Under the pieces are notes generated by a model. It had not been told where the DNA came from. It worked only from the letters and a program-made list of their open reading frames with translations, and did not search any database. Positions 42,505 through 53,568 of a DNA stretch of 64,000 bases are shown one piece after another. Both the position numbers and the translations under genes were made by a program. Source of the DNA: Ostrinia nubilalis (taxonomy: Eukaryota > Arthropoda > Insecta > Lepidoptera > Crambidae); assembly GCF_963855985.1 (NCBI RefSeq), contig NC_087090.1, forward strand, positions 15,436,501-15,500,500, written 5' to 3'. The stretch's first letter is position 1; each line of letters opens with the position of its first letter.

Positions 42505-43618
42505 AAATACAGTGTGAGTCACGTTAAAGTGTACATATGAAAATAGATGAAACTAGACCTATTTTTATCGACAAAAAAGTGGTCAAAATTTTTTTGCGAT
42601 TTTTTTTTAATTTTTTATAGAATTTTTTTTCTTCCAATTACTTATTGTAAAGAAAACGTAATAACTTTTAAACTAAGCAGTATATCCTGATAAAATAAAA
42701 ACAGTAATAATGCTAAATAACAGGCGATACTAAAAATATACATACAATACACAAAAAATGCCAACAAATAATAAAAAATGATACTTTTTGAAAAAAATCT
42801 GCTTAAAAATTCGTGTTTTTTTAGTTATTTGATAAATTTCTCCAAAAAATGCCCCTATAATAGGTGGTTTTTATTGTTTTGTATTATTCTCTATTGTATT
42901 ACCTTTGTAAAACCAAAAATTGCATGTCTCTATCCCTATCACAACATTTGCTATGATCGTTTGAACTAAGCCTCTCCGGGCGCGCCATTCAACGCTTCGT
43001 TAACAACGAAACTGAAAATGGCTCTAGATTTGTAATTTTGATAAAGACAAGTTAGATTTCAAGTAAAAACAAAAGATTTCGAAGTAAAATAAGCATTTTA
43101 GTTAAAATTAAAATTGTCCCTACCTGTAGAGGAGAATAATGTTGTGGTAGGCCTTTGTTCAAACTATCATAGCAAATGTTGTGATAGGGATAGAGACATG
43201 CAATTTTTGGTTTTACAAAGGTAATACGATAGAAAATAATACACAACAATAAAAACCACCTGTTATAGGGGCATTTTTTGGAGAAATTTATCAAATAACC
43301 AAAAAAACACGAATTTTTAAGCAGATTTTTTTCAAAAAGTATCATTTTTTATTACTTGTTGGCATTTTTTGTGCATTGTATGTATTTTTTTAGTATCGCC
43401 TGTTATTTAGCATTATTACAGTTTTTATTTTATCAGGATATACCGCTTAGTTTAAAAGTTATTACGTTTTCTTTACAATAAGTAATTGAAAGAAAAAAAA
43501 TTCTATAAAAAATAAAAAAAAAATCTCAAAAATTTTTTGACCTCTTTTTTGTCGATAAAAATAGGTCTAGTTTCATCTATTTTCATATGTACACTTTAAC
43601 GTGACTCACACTGTATTT
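42505..43618. mobile_element. foldback element with ~470-bp inverted arms
   Basis: Left arm 42505-42973 and right arm 43149-43618 are inverted copies, about 95 percent alike by eye. They start AAATACAGTGTGAGTCACGT. A loop of about 175 bp lies between them. The 63- and 97-residue frames at 42778-42969 and 43052-43345 are the same arm sequence read on opposite strands, not genes. No transposase. The superfamily is unknown. Confidence 0.85.
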
Positions 43619-44200
43619 GAAAAATCAATTGTTCCTTGTAATTTTCTTGTAATCACTTTCATGTGTACTACCACCCTTGAGATGGGCGTTTTTTTATAAA
43701 ACCACACCCTGTATAACGGAGAAGATATTAACATGATGTTTACAAATTAATTTTAATAAGTCATATTTTACTATTTTTAGTTAGACAAAAAAGCCGTCTT
43801 TTACTTGTAAGTAGCACCAGCTAATTTTGCTGATATTAAGGCTGAGTCGCACTACCTTAATTTAACCGTAACATTAACAATCACCGGTGCTTGATGTATG
43901 GAGTTTGACAGATTTTTGACGTTTGTCAAAGTAAAAAGTCAGCCTTAATTTGTCAGATCCATAATGTCAGAACGACCATTCAAGGCGACTGAATTAAAGC
44001 CACCACTTGCTATGTAAATAACCGTCTGATACGTAAAACGGCAAGTTTATTCGCCAATTATTCATTATAATCACCGCTACATCTACATTGAGATGCGTCT
44101 TTTGTACTGAATGCGTAATGCGAAATTAGAGTCGCCGCTTCGTTAAGTTTTTTATTCGACCTTAAGGTAAGGTCATCGGTAATGAGCAAAATTATAAAGA
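43396..44200. repeat. 805-bp tandem duplication, unit 1
   Basis: Identical by eye to 44201-45005 with a constant offset of 805 bases, so no indels. The unit starts inside the right foldback arm and ends in unique flank (GAGCAAAATTATAAAGA). It contains a family A MITE at 43840-43946. Confidence 0.9.
43840..43946. mobile_element. MITE family A, copy 7a
   Basis: GGCTGAGTCGCACTACCTTA, ACCGTAACATTAACAATCAC, GAGTTTGACAGATTTTTGAC, GTCAAAGTAAAAAGTCAGCC. The right arm has lost the GATGGTGCAAC segment. Confidence 0.7.
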
Positions 44201-45005
44201 TCGCCTGTTATTTAGCATTATTACAGTTTTTATTTTATCAGGATATACCGCTTAGTTTAAAAGTTATTACGTTTTCTTTACAATAAGTAATTGAAAGAAA
44301 AAAAATTCTATAAAAAATAAAAAAAAAATCTCAAAAATTTTTTGACCTCTTTTTTGTCGATAAAAATAGGTCTAGTTTCATCTATTTTCATATGTACACT
44401 TTAACGTGACTCACACTGTATTTGAAAAATCAATTGTTCCTTGTAATTTTCTTGTAATCACTTTCATGTGTACTACCACCCTTGAGATGGGCGTTTTTTT
44501 ATAAAACCACACCCTGTATAACGGAGAAGATATTAACATGATGTTTACAAATTAATTTTAATAAGTCATATTTTACTATTTTTAGTTAGACAAAAAAGCC
44601 GTCTTTTACTTGTAAGTAGCACCAGCTAATTTTGCTGATATTAAGGCTGAGTCGCACTACCTTAATTTAACCGTAACATTAACAATCACCGGTGCTTGAT
44701 GTATGGAGTTTGACAGATTTTTGACGTTTGTCAAAGTAAAAAGTCAGCCTTAATTTGTCAGATCCATAATGTCAGAACGACCATTCAAGGCGACTGAATT
44801 AAAGCCACCACTTGCTATGTAAATAACCGTCTGATACGTAAAACGGCAAGTTTATTCGCCAATTATTCATTATAATCACCGCTACATCTACATTGAGATG
44901 CGTCTTTTGTACTGAATGCGTAATGCGAAATTAGAGTCGCCGCTTCGTTAAGTTTTTTATTCGACCTTAAGGTAAGGTCATCGGTAATGAGCAAAATTAT
45001 AAAGA
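44201..45005. repeat. 805-bp tandem duplication, unit 2
   Basis: Second unit; includes MITE copy 7b at 44645-44751 and an extra 218 bp of foldback right arm (44201-44423). The join GA/TCGCC at 44200-44201 has about 1-2 bp of microhomology. Confidence 0.9.
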
Positions 45006-45118
45006 TGGACGTTACGGTATAAATGAAGTTTTGTTTTGGTTAGGAGGTTCTAGTCTAGGTACAATTTCCAGATGCAATGCACAAAGCTTTTTCTGTATGT
45101 ATACTTAAGTATTCCTAA

Positions 45119-45347
45119 CTAGCTTTCCGCCCGCGGCTTCGCCCGCGTGAAATTTTGTCTGTCACTGAAAAACTTTATCGCGCGCGTCCCTGTTTCAAAA
45201 ACCGGGATAAAAACTATCCTATGTCCTTTCCCGGGACTCGAACTATCTCTATGCCAAATTTCATCAAGATCGGTTCAGTGGTTTAGGCGTGAAAGAGAGA
45301 CAGACAGACAGACAGAGTTACTTTCGCATTTATAATATTAGTATAGA
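45119..45347 (-). mobile_element. Lep1-type Helitron, full length
   Basis: CTAG left, GCCCGCGGCTTCGCCCGCG hairpin region, GACAGACAGACAGACAGAG, and TATAATATTAGTATAGA at the right. Very similar to the 33.3 kb copy. Confidence 0.8.
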
Positions 45348-46750
45348 TTTAGGCAAAGCATTGTAACCTTGTTTTTCTGGCCAACTAGAATATCACCATT
45401 CTTTCCGTGGACATCATAAAAGGCAACCAAAGAGACAAATAAGCAAACATCAGCAATTTGCTGCCAAGCTTTCTAATATCCAGACGTATAGACCAAAACC
45501 TCCATGGTAAATTAGAGAGGGTATGGTATTATGATAGCCTGATGGTGATGATAGTGATTGTAAGCTCATATGAACGCGATTGTCTACAAATATATGATTA
45601 TGTACTTCAGAGGGCACATTAAATTAAAAAAAAAAGTGTTTAATTCAGACAACTGCGCTCAGGAGGATTTGATGAGTGCTGCTGACAACGCCACTCTTGT
45701 GACGGAGGTTTGGGCTGACACTGTGTAGGTTGGTTGTCGACAAGAAAAAAAGAAGAAGAATTCAGATAACTGAGATCCATAACCTTATTTCTAAAGCAAT
45801 ATTAAACTTGTTATAAAAATACATACAACAAAACATACACTCGAATTGCGAACCTTCTCCGTTTTTGAAGTCGTTTAAAAATGTCGTAGCCTTAGATTCC
45901 TTCCTTAAAGAGTCAACTCAATCATTTCCAAGTCGTATTTAAACTAAACTGACACAATGGCTGTGTAATTCATCAAAATTACACTAAATTTTCCCTGAAA
46001 CCACTTATTATGCTAAGCCACCTTAAGATGTGGAGAAGGAATACACCATAGAAACTGCCTCCTAAATAAGCTAGCTTTTGTTACAGTTGTTTTAAATTAT
46101 TTCATTTTCACTTTGCCTGATCTAATAATTGTTTAGAGTTTCATCCATTTAAAATAAGTGATCCCTTAAGGCCTAAGGTGTCAATATGTGTTGGTGAAAA
46201 CGAAATTCCTGTTAGGTATTACCTAATATTTCATAAAGGTCGCTTAAAAATTAGGGATTGATGGTGAAAACGGGCATTAATCTTTTAAAAATAGGTAGGT
46301 ATGTGCTTTTAGAGGCGCTTTTCTTACTAAATTATCAATGCGTTTTCTTTAATCGGTTGCTAAAATATCTGATGTAAACCAGCTGCGTAAAAAACAGTTT
46401 CTGAGTTTTCCTCGTTCACTCAGTATGTAAATATTCAACTTGACATAGCCTTGGCATGAAAAAATTTAAATCAGGCAGGCCACTATCCCGAGAACAATGG
46501 TGTTCTCACCTTGACTTCGTGATTCAGAGAAAAACATTAAAAAATATTACGTAGGTACTTTAAAAAAATCTAAAGTTATGAAAAAAATATACGGACGATT
46601 AACGTCTCTGTTGTTTGTAATAAGTTTCGGAACTGAAAATCAATCATTGTAGGTATAATGAGGACTTATCATATTATTTTGTCCTCACCAGTTGACGCCA
46701 CTATAGATTTTGGTCCTTTAGTGATGCCAACTTTCAAGTATTATAAACGA
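45348..46750. other. no gene; L4-like and other repeat pieces
   Basis: 45400-45440 (CATTCTTTCCGTGGACATCA, TAAAAGGCAACC) and 45505-45560 (GTAAATTAGAGAGGG, GCCTGATGGTGATGATAG) are L4-type fragments. 45655-45760 (GGAGGATTTGATGAGTGCTG..., TTGTCGACAAGAAAAAAAGA) is an unnamed repeat candidate. The rest is unique. Confidence 0.4.
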
Positions 46751-46935
46751 CTAGCGGCGCATGGATCCCGTTCTACCCCCTTAGGGGTGGAGTTTCGTAA
46801 AATCCTTTCTTAGCGGATGCCTACGTCATAACATCTACCTGCATGCCAAATTTCAGCCCGATACGTCCAGTGGTTTGGGCTGTGCGTTGATAGATCACTA
46901 TGTCAGTCAGTCAGTCATCTTTGAGTTTGAGTAGA
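46751..46935 (-). mobile_element. Helitron, second subfamily
   Basis: CTAGCGGCGCATGGATCCCG at the left, CCCTTAGGGGTGGAGTTTCG, ATGCCAAATTTCAGCCCGAT and the GTCAGTCAGTCAGTC run. It shares its layout with 4732-4914 on the opposite strand. Confidence 0.6.
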
Positions 46936-48044
46936 TAGCCCTCTTTGAGATAAAAACACTAATGACCCAGTAAAAGCTTATGTAAATTAAAAATTTACAT
47001 GATTTTGTCCTTTTTAGTAACAAATTAAGTCTATCGCTAGTCGTAACTGTAGTTACGATATTTATATTCTATGACATGTTAAGTTCACTCGGACACAGCT
47101 GCGGGGAGAATCTTGTTTAACAGTACAAAACAAAATACCCAAAACAACTCGCCAATATTATTTGAAATTATTTGCAAATTCGACGGCAAGAGATCAAATT
47201 CAATAGCAAATTGGAATTGCGTCATCGTCACTGTTTTATCCGCCAGCTAATTGATATTCGTATTTATTAACATAACACACCATTCAGTATTGTTTACGTT
47301 TGTTTGTTCGCGTAATGTTTGCGTGTTTCGGTGGATATTGGTATTGTTTATAAACAAGATGAGTGTGTTCTTAGGCTCGGTTTTCACCGAGGAGGAGAGA
47401 AGTTTTTTGAACAAATAAATAAATATCTTTGGACAATTTCACACAGCGCTATCTAGCCCCAAAGTAAGCAAATAATTTGCTTGTATTATAGGTGCTAGCT
47501 TAACCCTTCAAAGATCCATAAGAAGAAGGAAAGAGAGGAAGAATCTATTTCAAGTACCTACTTGTTAATGGCCGCCGATAAGGTAAACATGAGATAAGGA
47601 GGCAAAAAATTATTAAAAAACATAAGTAGATCACTCCAAAATGAAATTTATAGTTATTTTTTGTGTTGGTACCTATTAATGATTAATATACCCTGTTGGT
47701 TTATGAAATAAATATGTCCATACAAAAATAAAACGTATTAAGAGGTATAAGAGCTAAGAGAGCCAGGGATTATACTATACACCGATTATAATTAGACTTC
47801 TGTGTCAATAAGACTGTTTACTACCTATTTATTTACTTCGTGAATTTTTATCCTCTACAAGGATTTTGAATTTGCTTTTGCTCAGGAGTTTCCTATGTAA
47901 GTTCAAAAGTAAATGAAAATGTGAGAGATTTGTCAACATTTTTACTATAAAATAAGATAAAAAAAAACCTACTTAAGTTGCAAAAATATCCTGAAAACTT
48001 ACTAAACCCTTACGAAACCAGAAAGTCTAGTTCTGAATAAAAGA
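46936..48044. other. no gene or repeat recognised
   Basis: Start of the most repeat-poor section of the window; AT-rich, no supported frame. Confidence 0.4.
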
Positions 48045-48155
48045 ACGTTCCTTATTTCCGAGAACGTTCCTTATTTTCTTCCGCGAATCGAACCTCGGAC
48101 CGAGCGTAACGGAATCCGAGCCCCGTACGTAACTCAGCTGGTCCCGGGGGGGCGC
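48045..48155 (-). mobile_element. tRNA-like SINE head or tRNA pseudogene
   Basis: The minus strand reads GGGACCAGCTGAGTTACGTA, CGGGGCTCGGATTCCGTTAC, then CGAGGTTCGATTCGCGG, where GGTTCGATTCG fits the pol III B-box closely. A-box and arm pairing are imperfect, so it is unlikely to be a functional tRNA. Downstream (minus strand) two copies of AAATAAGGAACGTTC follow at 48045-48076, a possible SINE tail repeat. Confidence 0.45.
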
Positions 48156-48779
48156 TAAACTATCCTGGGACTCGCCTGGAATTTTAACAGAAGGAAATTG
48201 GAGGTACTTTTGATATGGAGGAGAGCTTTTAATCTATTCACTACATATTACAAAGTTGTGTCGTCTGTCTTTCTGTTAAATTACTGCACTAATTTTCATT
48301 TCTCTCCAATAGATTAGTAGAGCGCTTTAGGAATAAAAATGTCAATGAGAAAACTTAAAGTAGATTATTCTTGTTTTTAAAAGGGGACAAGAGCAATAGC
48401 GTTGTTCTGTGACAGATACATGATGTATTTCAATATCAATAATATTGCATAATGTGTCGTAGACAAATATTTAGAGTAGATCTAAAAATAGATTATAGAG
48501 TTTTCCTACCTTAGTTAATTTCACAGTTTATTACTTTCATCCAAAAACTTTTTCAGCGCTTTTATTTAAACAGACCGAATCTTTAAATTTTACAACAAGG
48601 AAGTCAACATACGATTGTTATTTTTAAAGCATTGTGTAGAAATATAATACGTTCAATGTATTCCCAAAAGAGATAGGTACGAACTATTCTAATCCCGTCA
48701 CCTTGAATTAGTTTTCGTTACAATAAACCTCGTAAGCGGAAAATTCACTCGCACTCGCTAAACTGAAAATAAATAAAGG
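48156..48779. other. no gene recognised
   Basis: AT-rich unique sequence, no supported frame. Confidence 0.4.
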
Positions 48780-49255
48780 TGCTATCGCACTCGCTCCAAC
48801 AGACTACACAATGCCCCGGTTCCGAAATCACGGCCTCACCCCCCGAAGTAACGTGGAAATCGCTTTCCCCGATTAATAGTTCAGTTCATTAGCGAGCCCG
48901 TCAAATGTCGCCGCAATACAACAAAAGCATAACTCATACCATTGTCCAAGGTTTATAATGCAAAATACAGGGCTATTCATTCTCAGTCCTGTAATATCGC
49001 GCCCCTTTCGTGAAAACGTTTTTACCCCCTACGCGGGCCGTAGCACGTGTGGACTCCCCGTCCCGTTCCCCCACACCCAAACAAATATCTACCCATCTCT
49101 CTCGCCCCATACCTATGGCGCACGCATTGCAGGTGACGACGCTTCTTCAGTCGCTCTCTGGCCGCCGCGTGGGTGGGACGTCTTCGCGCGCTCTGAATTT
49201 CCCGCGAAAATTTACGTCTACGTACATCTTCAATTTTCCAGTTAACACGTTATGA
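48780..49255. other. CpG-richer unique segment, unknown role
   Basis: Clearly richer in G+C and CpG than its surroundings and without any match to the repeat families here. Two overlapping plus frames (48958-49245, 95 residues; 49010-49255, 81 residues) run through it in different phases, which argues against either being real. TTCAGTCGCTCTC at 49147 contains an arthropod-Inr-like TCAGT. It may be a promoter-proximal or untranslated-exon region; this is speculative. Confidence 0.3.
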
Positions 49256-51840
49256 GATGAAACGCTCTTGTTCACCGTACGCCGTAAATGCTATGTTAAT
49301 GTGCGACGTTTATTGATTGTATCTCACTCAGTGTAATAAAGCTTTCAGTGATACATTTGTACTTGAAATTAAGGGTTGTGTTCGGATTTTGTTTATCTAC
49401 ATCTGCAGATATACAAAGTGAGTATGAATTTGGTGTTTTTTAAGCATAGTTGAGATTCCTTTGAAAAAGTTTCCGGTGAGTGAGACAGATAAAATATGAC
49501 AAGAGCATCAATAGAATATTCATCAATGAACCCAAAAGTTTTTGTTCATAAAATATTAACGCGTTCACGAGTCGAAGGGCCCTCGCAAACGTAATAAGGG
49601 CTCGGGAACTCGGAAAAGTTTCGGATTAAGTAAAATTTTACTCAACTAATTTCCCGATGAATTACGTCGAGTTCTTTACACAGAAATACGGTATTTCTGT
49701 ATATTTGTATCAGTTCCAACATTTCTAGTAATTTTACTGGAATAACAATAAAATTGTTTGATGTTGAAGTTTGTTCGCAATTGTTCCGATATTTCGTTCG
49801 GTGCTCGGTTTCCAGAAGTTTGTTTTTAATTTTTGTAATGCGATTACGTTGAAATTCAACTCTTTGGTATCATTTTTCGATTTGGAATTGGATATTAGAA
49901 TTATTACAATAGCTTTTGAATTTCCTATGATGATGAATATCGCTTTGAAGCAGTAACAGGTGATAATTGATATTGATTGAGCGTTGCTAATTTCGACGGC
50001 ACATTGCTAAATAATTCATAACTCGCTGTCGGTTCACGGCTACTCATCGGCTGTCGTGTACTGTTAACATTATTCTCAATGTGCTCGAGTTGATGTACGA
50101 CTACCATTTAATAAATTACATCATAAAAAACTATGACTTTATAAACATACGCGGAATGGCGTAGAAGATAAACAATTAACTAATTTGCATTTACAAATTA
50201 ATTAGGCAAATTGCGAAGGATTTTAACGGAATTAGAACGAATTAAAACAATTGATGTTCACAGTAGCTAAACCTTAAGATCGCAATTATCTGACAGATAT
50301 AAAATGTGCATAATTTTGCAATGCTGTTACTGCTGTTTTACCCAGTTGCTTCATTATGTAATGGAACTAAATCAGCACCTTGAACTGATGTTTTTTATCC
50401 CAGATCGCACCAACCGGTTTCGAGAACTGGTATTGGTTGGGAAAAAATCAATCGGGCCGTAAAACGTATCCTGCACATTCAGTTAGCCGTATAATTAAAG
50501 GCAAGAATAAACGAGTTAAATAATACTAATGCGATGCAGCTTTGACTGCTAAAGTCGAACTAGAGACCGTTTCTATTTTAGACGCACATCCGACCGGCCG
50601 ACAGATAGTTGGCGGACGAACTTTCCGTATTTTATTTTTAAATAAAAAAAGACATTCTTTTACAAACCTTTGTTTCGTCAGATGTCTGTCTCGCTTTATA
50701 AAATTTAAGCGATTCCTGTTGCCAAGTGATAGCAATTCGGGATTGTCTGGGTGGAATTTATTGTCAACTTTATTCGATGCAGCTGCTCTGGTGGCTCATT
50801 GTCTTCGCGCATCTTTGACAGCGCGGATTAATGCGTGGACTAATTCTGCTATAATTAATTCCCTGGAACGTCTAGTAGGTGCTGAGGATTTAAACCGAGT
50901 CTAAATTAGCCAGTACTTACTATCTAAAAACTCTGTGTATTATAACGAATTCTAGCTGAGTTCGCGACTTCGTACGCATAAAACTCGGTTTCAACCAAAC
51001 CCTTTCATTTGTCCGCTAAATTCACATTTATCAAACGCGCGAACTGTCAAACCCACAAAGTTAAAGTGATCGTTGTTTTCTGAAATTATTCATTCATATT
51101 TAATAAGAACTTAAATGTTTTCAACGCAAAAGAAATGCAACCTTCAGGCAAACACTAATGTGTGGAATTTTATGAAACCTTACAATTATTTATTATTCGG
51201 TACTTACAAATAGTGCTAACAACAAGTAGATATGTGTATTTTTAATTTTTTTAGACTTTCGGTCATAGTACTAAAAGTACATATTAGGTACCTACTTTTT
51301 TTTCTCTCCAAAACCTGACTTGTACCCAAAGAAATTGCGGACACTAAAAAATCCCGCAAAAAAATTTGCTGTTTCTTAAAACGAGTGAGTGACTACTATT
51401 GTGTCGAATTCAGAATGTTTAAAAAAATCCGCTGTTTAATTTCGTACAGCCAATTCCAAACAGATAATTACACTGTCAAGTTGGAGCCAAATTCTTGTGT
51501 TTAATTGTTATTGTTATAGACTGCATAACAAAACCAGTATTGCGTTCATTAGCAAATAGTTTGGTCGATTATAACACATGCGTTTCGGTATAACGGTACA
51601 TTTACGACGGCAGTTTTGTTTATTTTTATGCACTTTATTTATATCAGCGTGTCGATGTGATTATAGCAGTGATCGATAGTCGACAATTATGTGAGTGTCG
51701 ACTATTTTGTAGCTCTAGAAATGCACTAGATTCCATTTCGATAAAAGAGATGCATATTCGTTGACTGTTTACCGTCACCTGCCGAGGACTCTGCACTAGA
51801 TATTTAAAAGATAAATACTTAGCTTAATTATTTAATATCT
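49256..51840. other. repeat-poor unique sequence with homeodomain-like motifs
   Basis: No transposon family recognised, apart from a possible TTGGCGG/CCGACAG repeat fragment near 50590-50620. 50170-50260 holds several TAATTA-type core sites and a perfect octamer ATTTGCAT (50183-50190). A 120-residue frame at 50542-50904 has no recognisable domain. Nothing can be assigned with confidence. Confidence 0.35.
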
Positions 51841-51844
51841 AATT

Positions 51845-52081
51845 ATGGATTTCCGCAAAGTAACGCCTGATACTATATTAATTAGACTCTCTACTAGCTT
51901 ATCAGTATTGCGTATGCCACTCATTACAATAAATACTAATTGTTTGAAAAGGACACTTAGAGGTGTAACGCATGCGGAGCAGTCCCGCATTTGTGATGAA
52001 ATCCGCACGATATTAAGGGGGTGCAGCGCCGACGAAAAATTACGATTTGCTAGCCGAGATAGCGGTGGCGCAACGAACTAA
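51845..52081 (+). other. 78-residue open frame, unassigned
   Basis: Starts at an ATG and has mixed, protein-like composition (charged residues spread through, RGVTHAEQSRICDEIRTILR). It has no family I can name and no visible splice or promoter context. It sits in repeat-poor DNA. It could be a coding remnant, a small gene or chance. Confidence 0.15.
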
Positions 52082-52186
52082 CACGATCGCACACGAACTA
52101 CTTTACAGAGTAGAGACAAAAGAGACTCAATACAGAGTAAAAACACGCATTTCACTAATTTTGCTAAACAAAACGTGAGTTTATAA

Positions 52187-52260
52187 AAAAAATCAAATCC
52201 TTCCTTTTTCCTAATTAAAGTATTAACTTTAATTAGGAAAAAGGAAGGATTTGATTTTTT
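52187..52260. repeat. perfect hairpin, 35-bp arms, 4-nt loop
   Basis: 52187-52221 and 52226-52260 are exact reverse complements with loop ATTA. Arm core: AATCCTTCCTTTTTCCTAAT. No mismatch in 35 pairs. It is not a member of the MITE families listed. Confidence 0.85.
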
Positions 52261-53395
52261 GTTGGTATTGCTGCGAAAATTCTTACACAATAAAAATCCT
52301 AACTAATATTGATTCTTCTGATGAACAAAGGCGTTAAAAAAGTTTCGTAAAAGAGTATTTTTCCTAGACGTTCAATTCAAATAGGCTGTTAACGTAGCGT
52401 CTTTCCATTCTATACATGGCCAGAACGCAAGGGTGTGAAACTAATCGAGTATAGTTTGGAAATAACTTTTTTTTACTAAACTCTTCCAAACTATATGAGC
52501 AGTTACGCAAATACTGCGTACCTACTACTCTAAATACAAATGTTATCGATTTGTTTATTTAATCCTACCTAATCAGGTTATTTTGAAAAACCACTTACCC
52601 GCAAGAGTGTTAAAAATCTAGTTTTATATTGATTCGATAAAATATATTTAAGTAATAAGAAATAAAAATACTCTTAAATCTAATTCCATATTTTACTGAA
52701 TAAGTATCAAACTAACTTTTTCACACTCTTGTCAAGTGTAAGTGGTGTAGTAGGTATAGTTTGAAACGGAGAAGCGAGCATCCACAATAAAAATTAAACG
52801 CGACTGTATTCAGTACGCAAAATTCGTGTCTACTTTGTACTGTAGTCGCAGAGTACCGGTCTTTGTGGAAATCCTTGGGGGAGGCCTTTGTCCAGCAGTG
52901 GACGTCTTTCGGCTGAAAGATACTATTTGCATGCTCTGCGCTCTACACTACTGTGTAAAGGATTGACAAACACACATTTGACACTTGACAGCTACGATAA
53001 AGCAAAACGCCTGATGATTTCTTCACGGCAAAGTTTTTTTGGGAAAATCAAAAATTCTCAATATTAATGCATTAATACCAAAAACGAAAAAGGGGGCGAC
53101 CTTCAAAATATTAATTTAAGCATTTCCATATAAAAATTATTGCTTCATACGTTAAATTAACAAAGTTCTCGAAGAAATAAATTTTCCATATGTCTGCATT
53201 TTAAATGTTGTTTATCAATTTTTTACGTATTTATTCAAAATTTCGAAAAGGCGGCGACCTAGATCAAGGATTGGGCTACCCTACACAAGTTACTTTGATG
53301 TATTTAAGTCACTAATCGCAGAGCACTCGTGATTTAAAAATATGACAATTTTAAGGATTCTGTGCAGGACCCCCTTAAACACCATTAGCGTAGGC
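52261..53395. other. no gene; RTE tail at 52850-52920
   Basis: 52850-52920 reads ACCGGTCTTTGTGGAAATCC, TTGGGGGAGGCCTTTGTCCA, GCAGTGGACGTCTTTCGGCT, the last 70 bp of an RTE LINE on the plus strand. Otherwise AT-rich. Confidence 0.5.
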
Positions 53396-53562
53396 GCTGA
53401 CCACCGATTTTTAGTTGGCCGATAGTTGGATCGGGCTGTTAATCAGTATGGAGATGTATGAAAGTGCGCACATTACCTACACCGATTGGCTGTCGGCCGA
53501 TTCTTTATACAAATTAAAATCGAGCCCAACTATCAGCTGGTGCTCAGAATACTCGCCAATCG
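53395..53562. mobile_element. candidate palindromic MITE
   Basis: GCTGACCACCGATTTTTAGT...GCCGATAGTTGGATCGGGCT at the left and TCGGCCGATTC...AAAATCGAGCCCAACTATCA, GCTGGTGCTCAG at the right are roughly complementary. Arms are imperfect; only one copy here, with a possible relative at 50585-50620. Confidence 0.4.
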
Positions 53563-53568
53563 TCATTC

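Noticed and set aside
42778..43345. Two similar hydrophobic small proteins
   Set aside because: They are the same inverted arm read from opposite sides of a foldback element.
45299..45318. GACAGACAGACAGA runs as a CRISPR or functional tandem array
   Set aside because: These are simple GACA microsatellites inside Helitron copies; no spacer structure.
48078..48150. Functional tRNA gene
   Set aside because: B-box is good, but the D-arm, anticodon arm and acceptor stem do not pair properly; better as SINE or pseudogene.
48958..49255. Two overlapping plus-strand frames as an exon
   Set aside because: Different phases over the same CpG-rich DNA; neither resembles a known protein. Region kept only as a regulatory candidate.
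50542..50904. 120-residue frame as a host gene
   Set aside because: No recognisable domain, signal or splice context; left as unassigned sequence.
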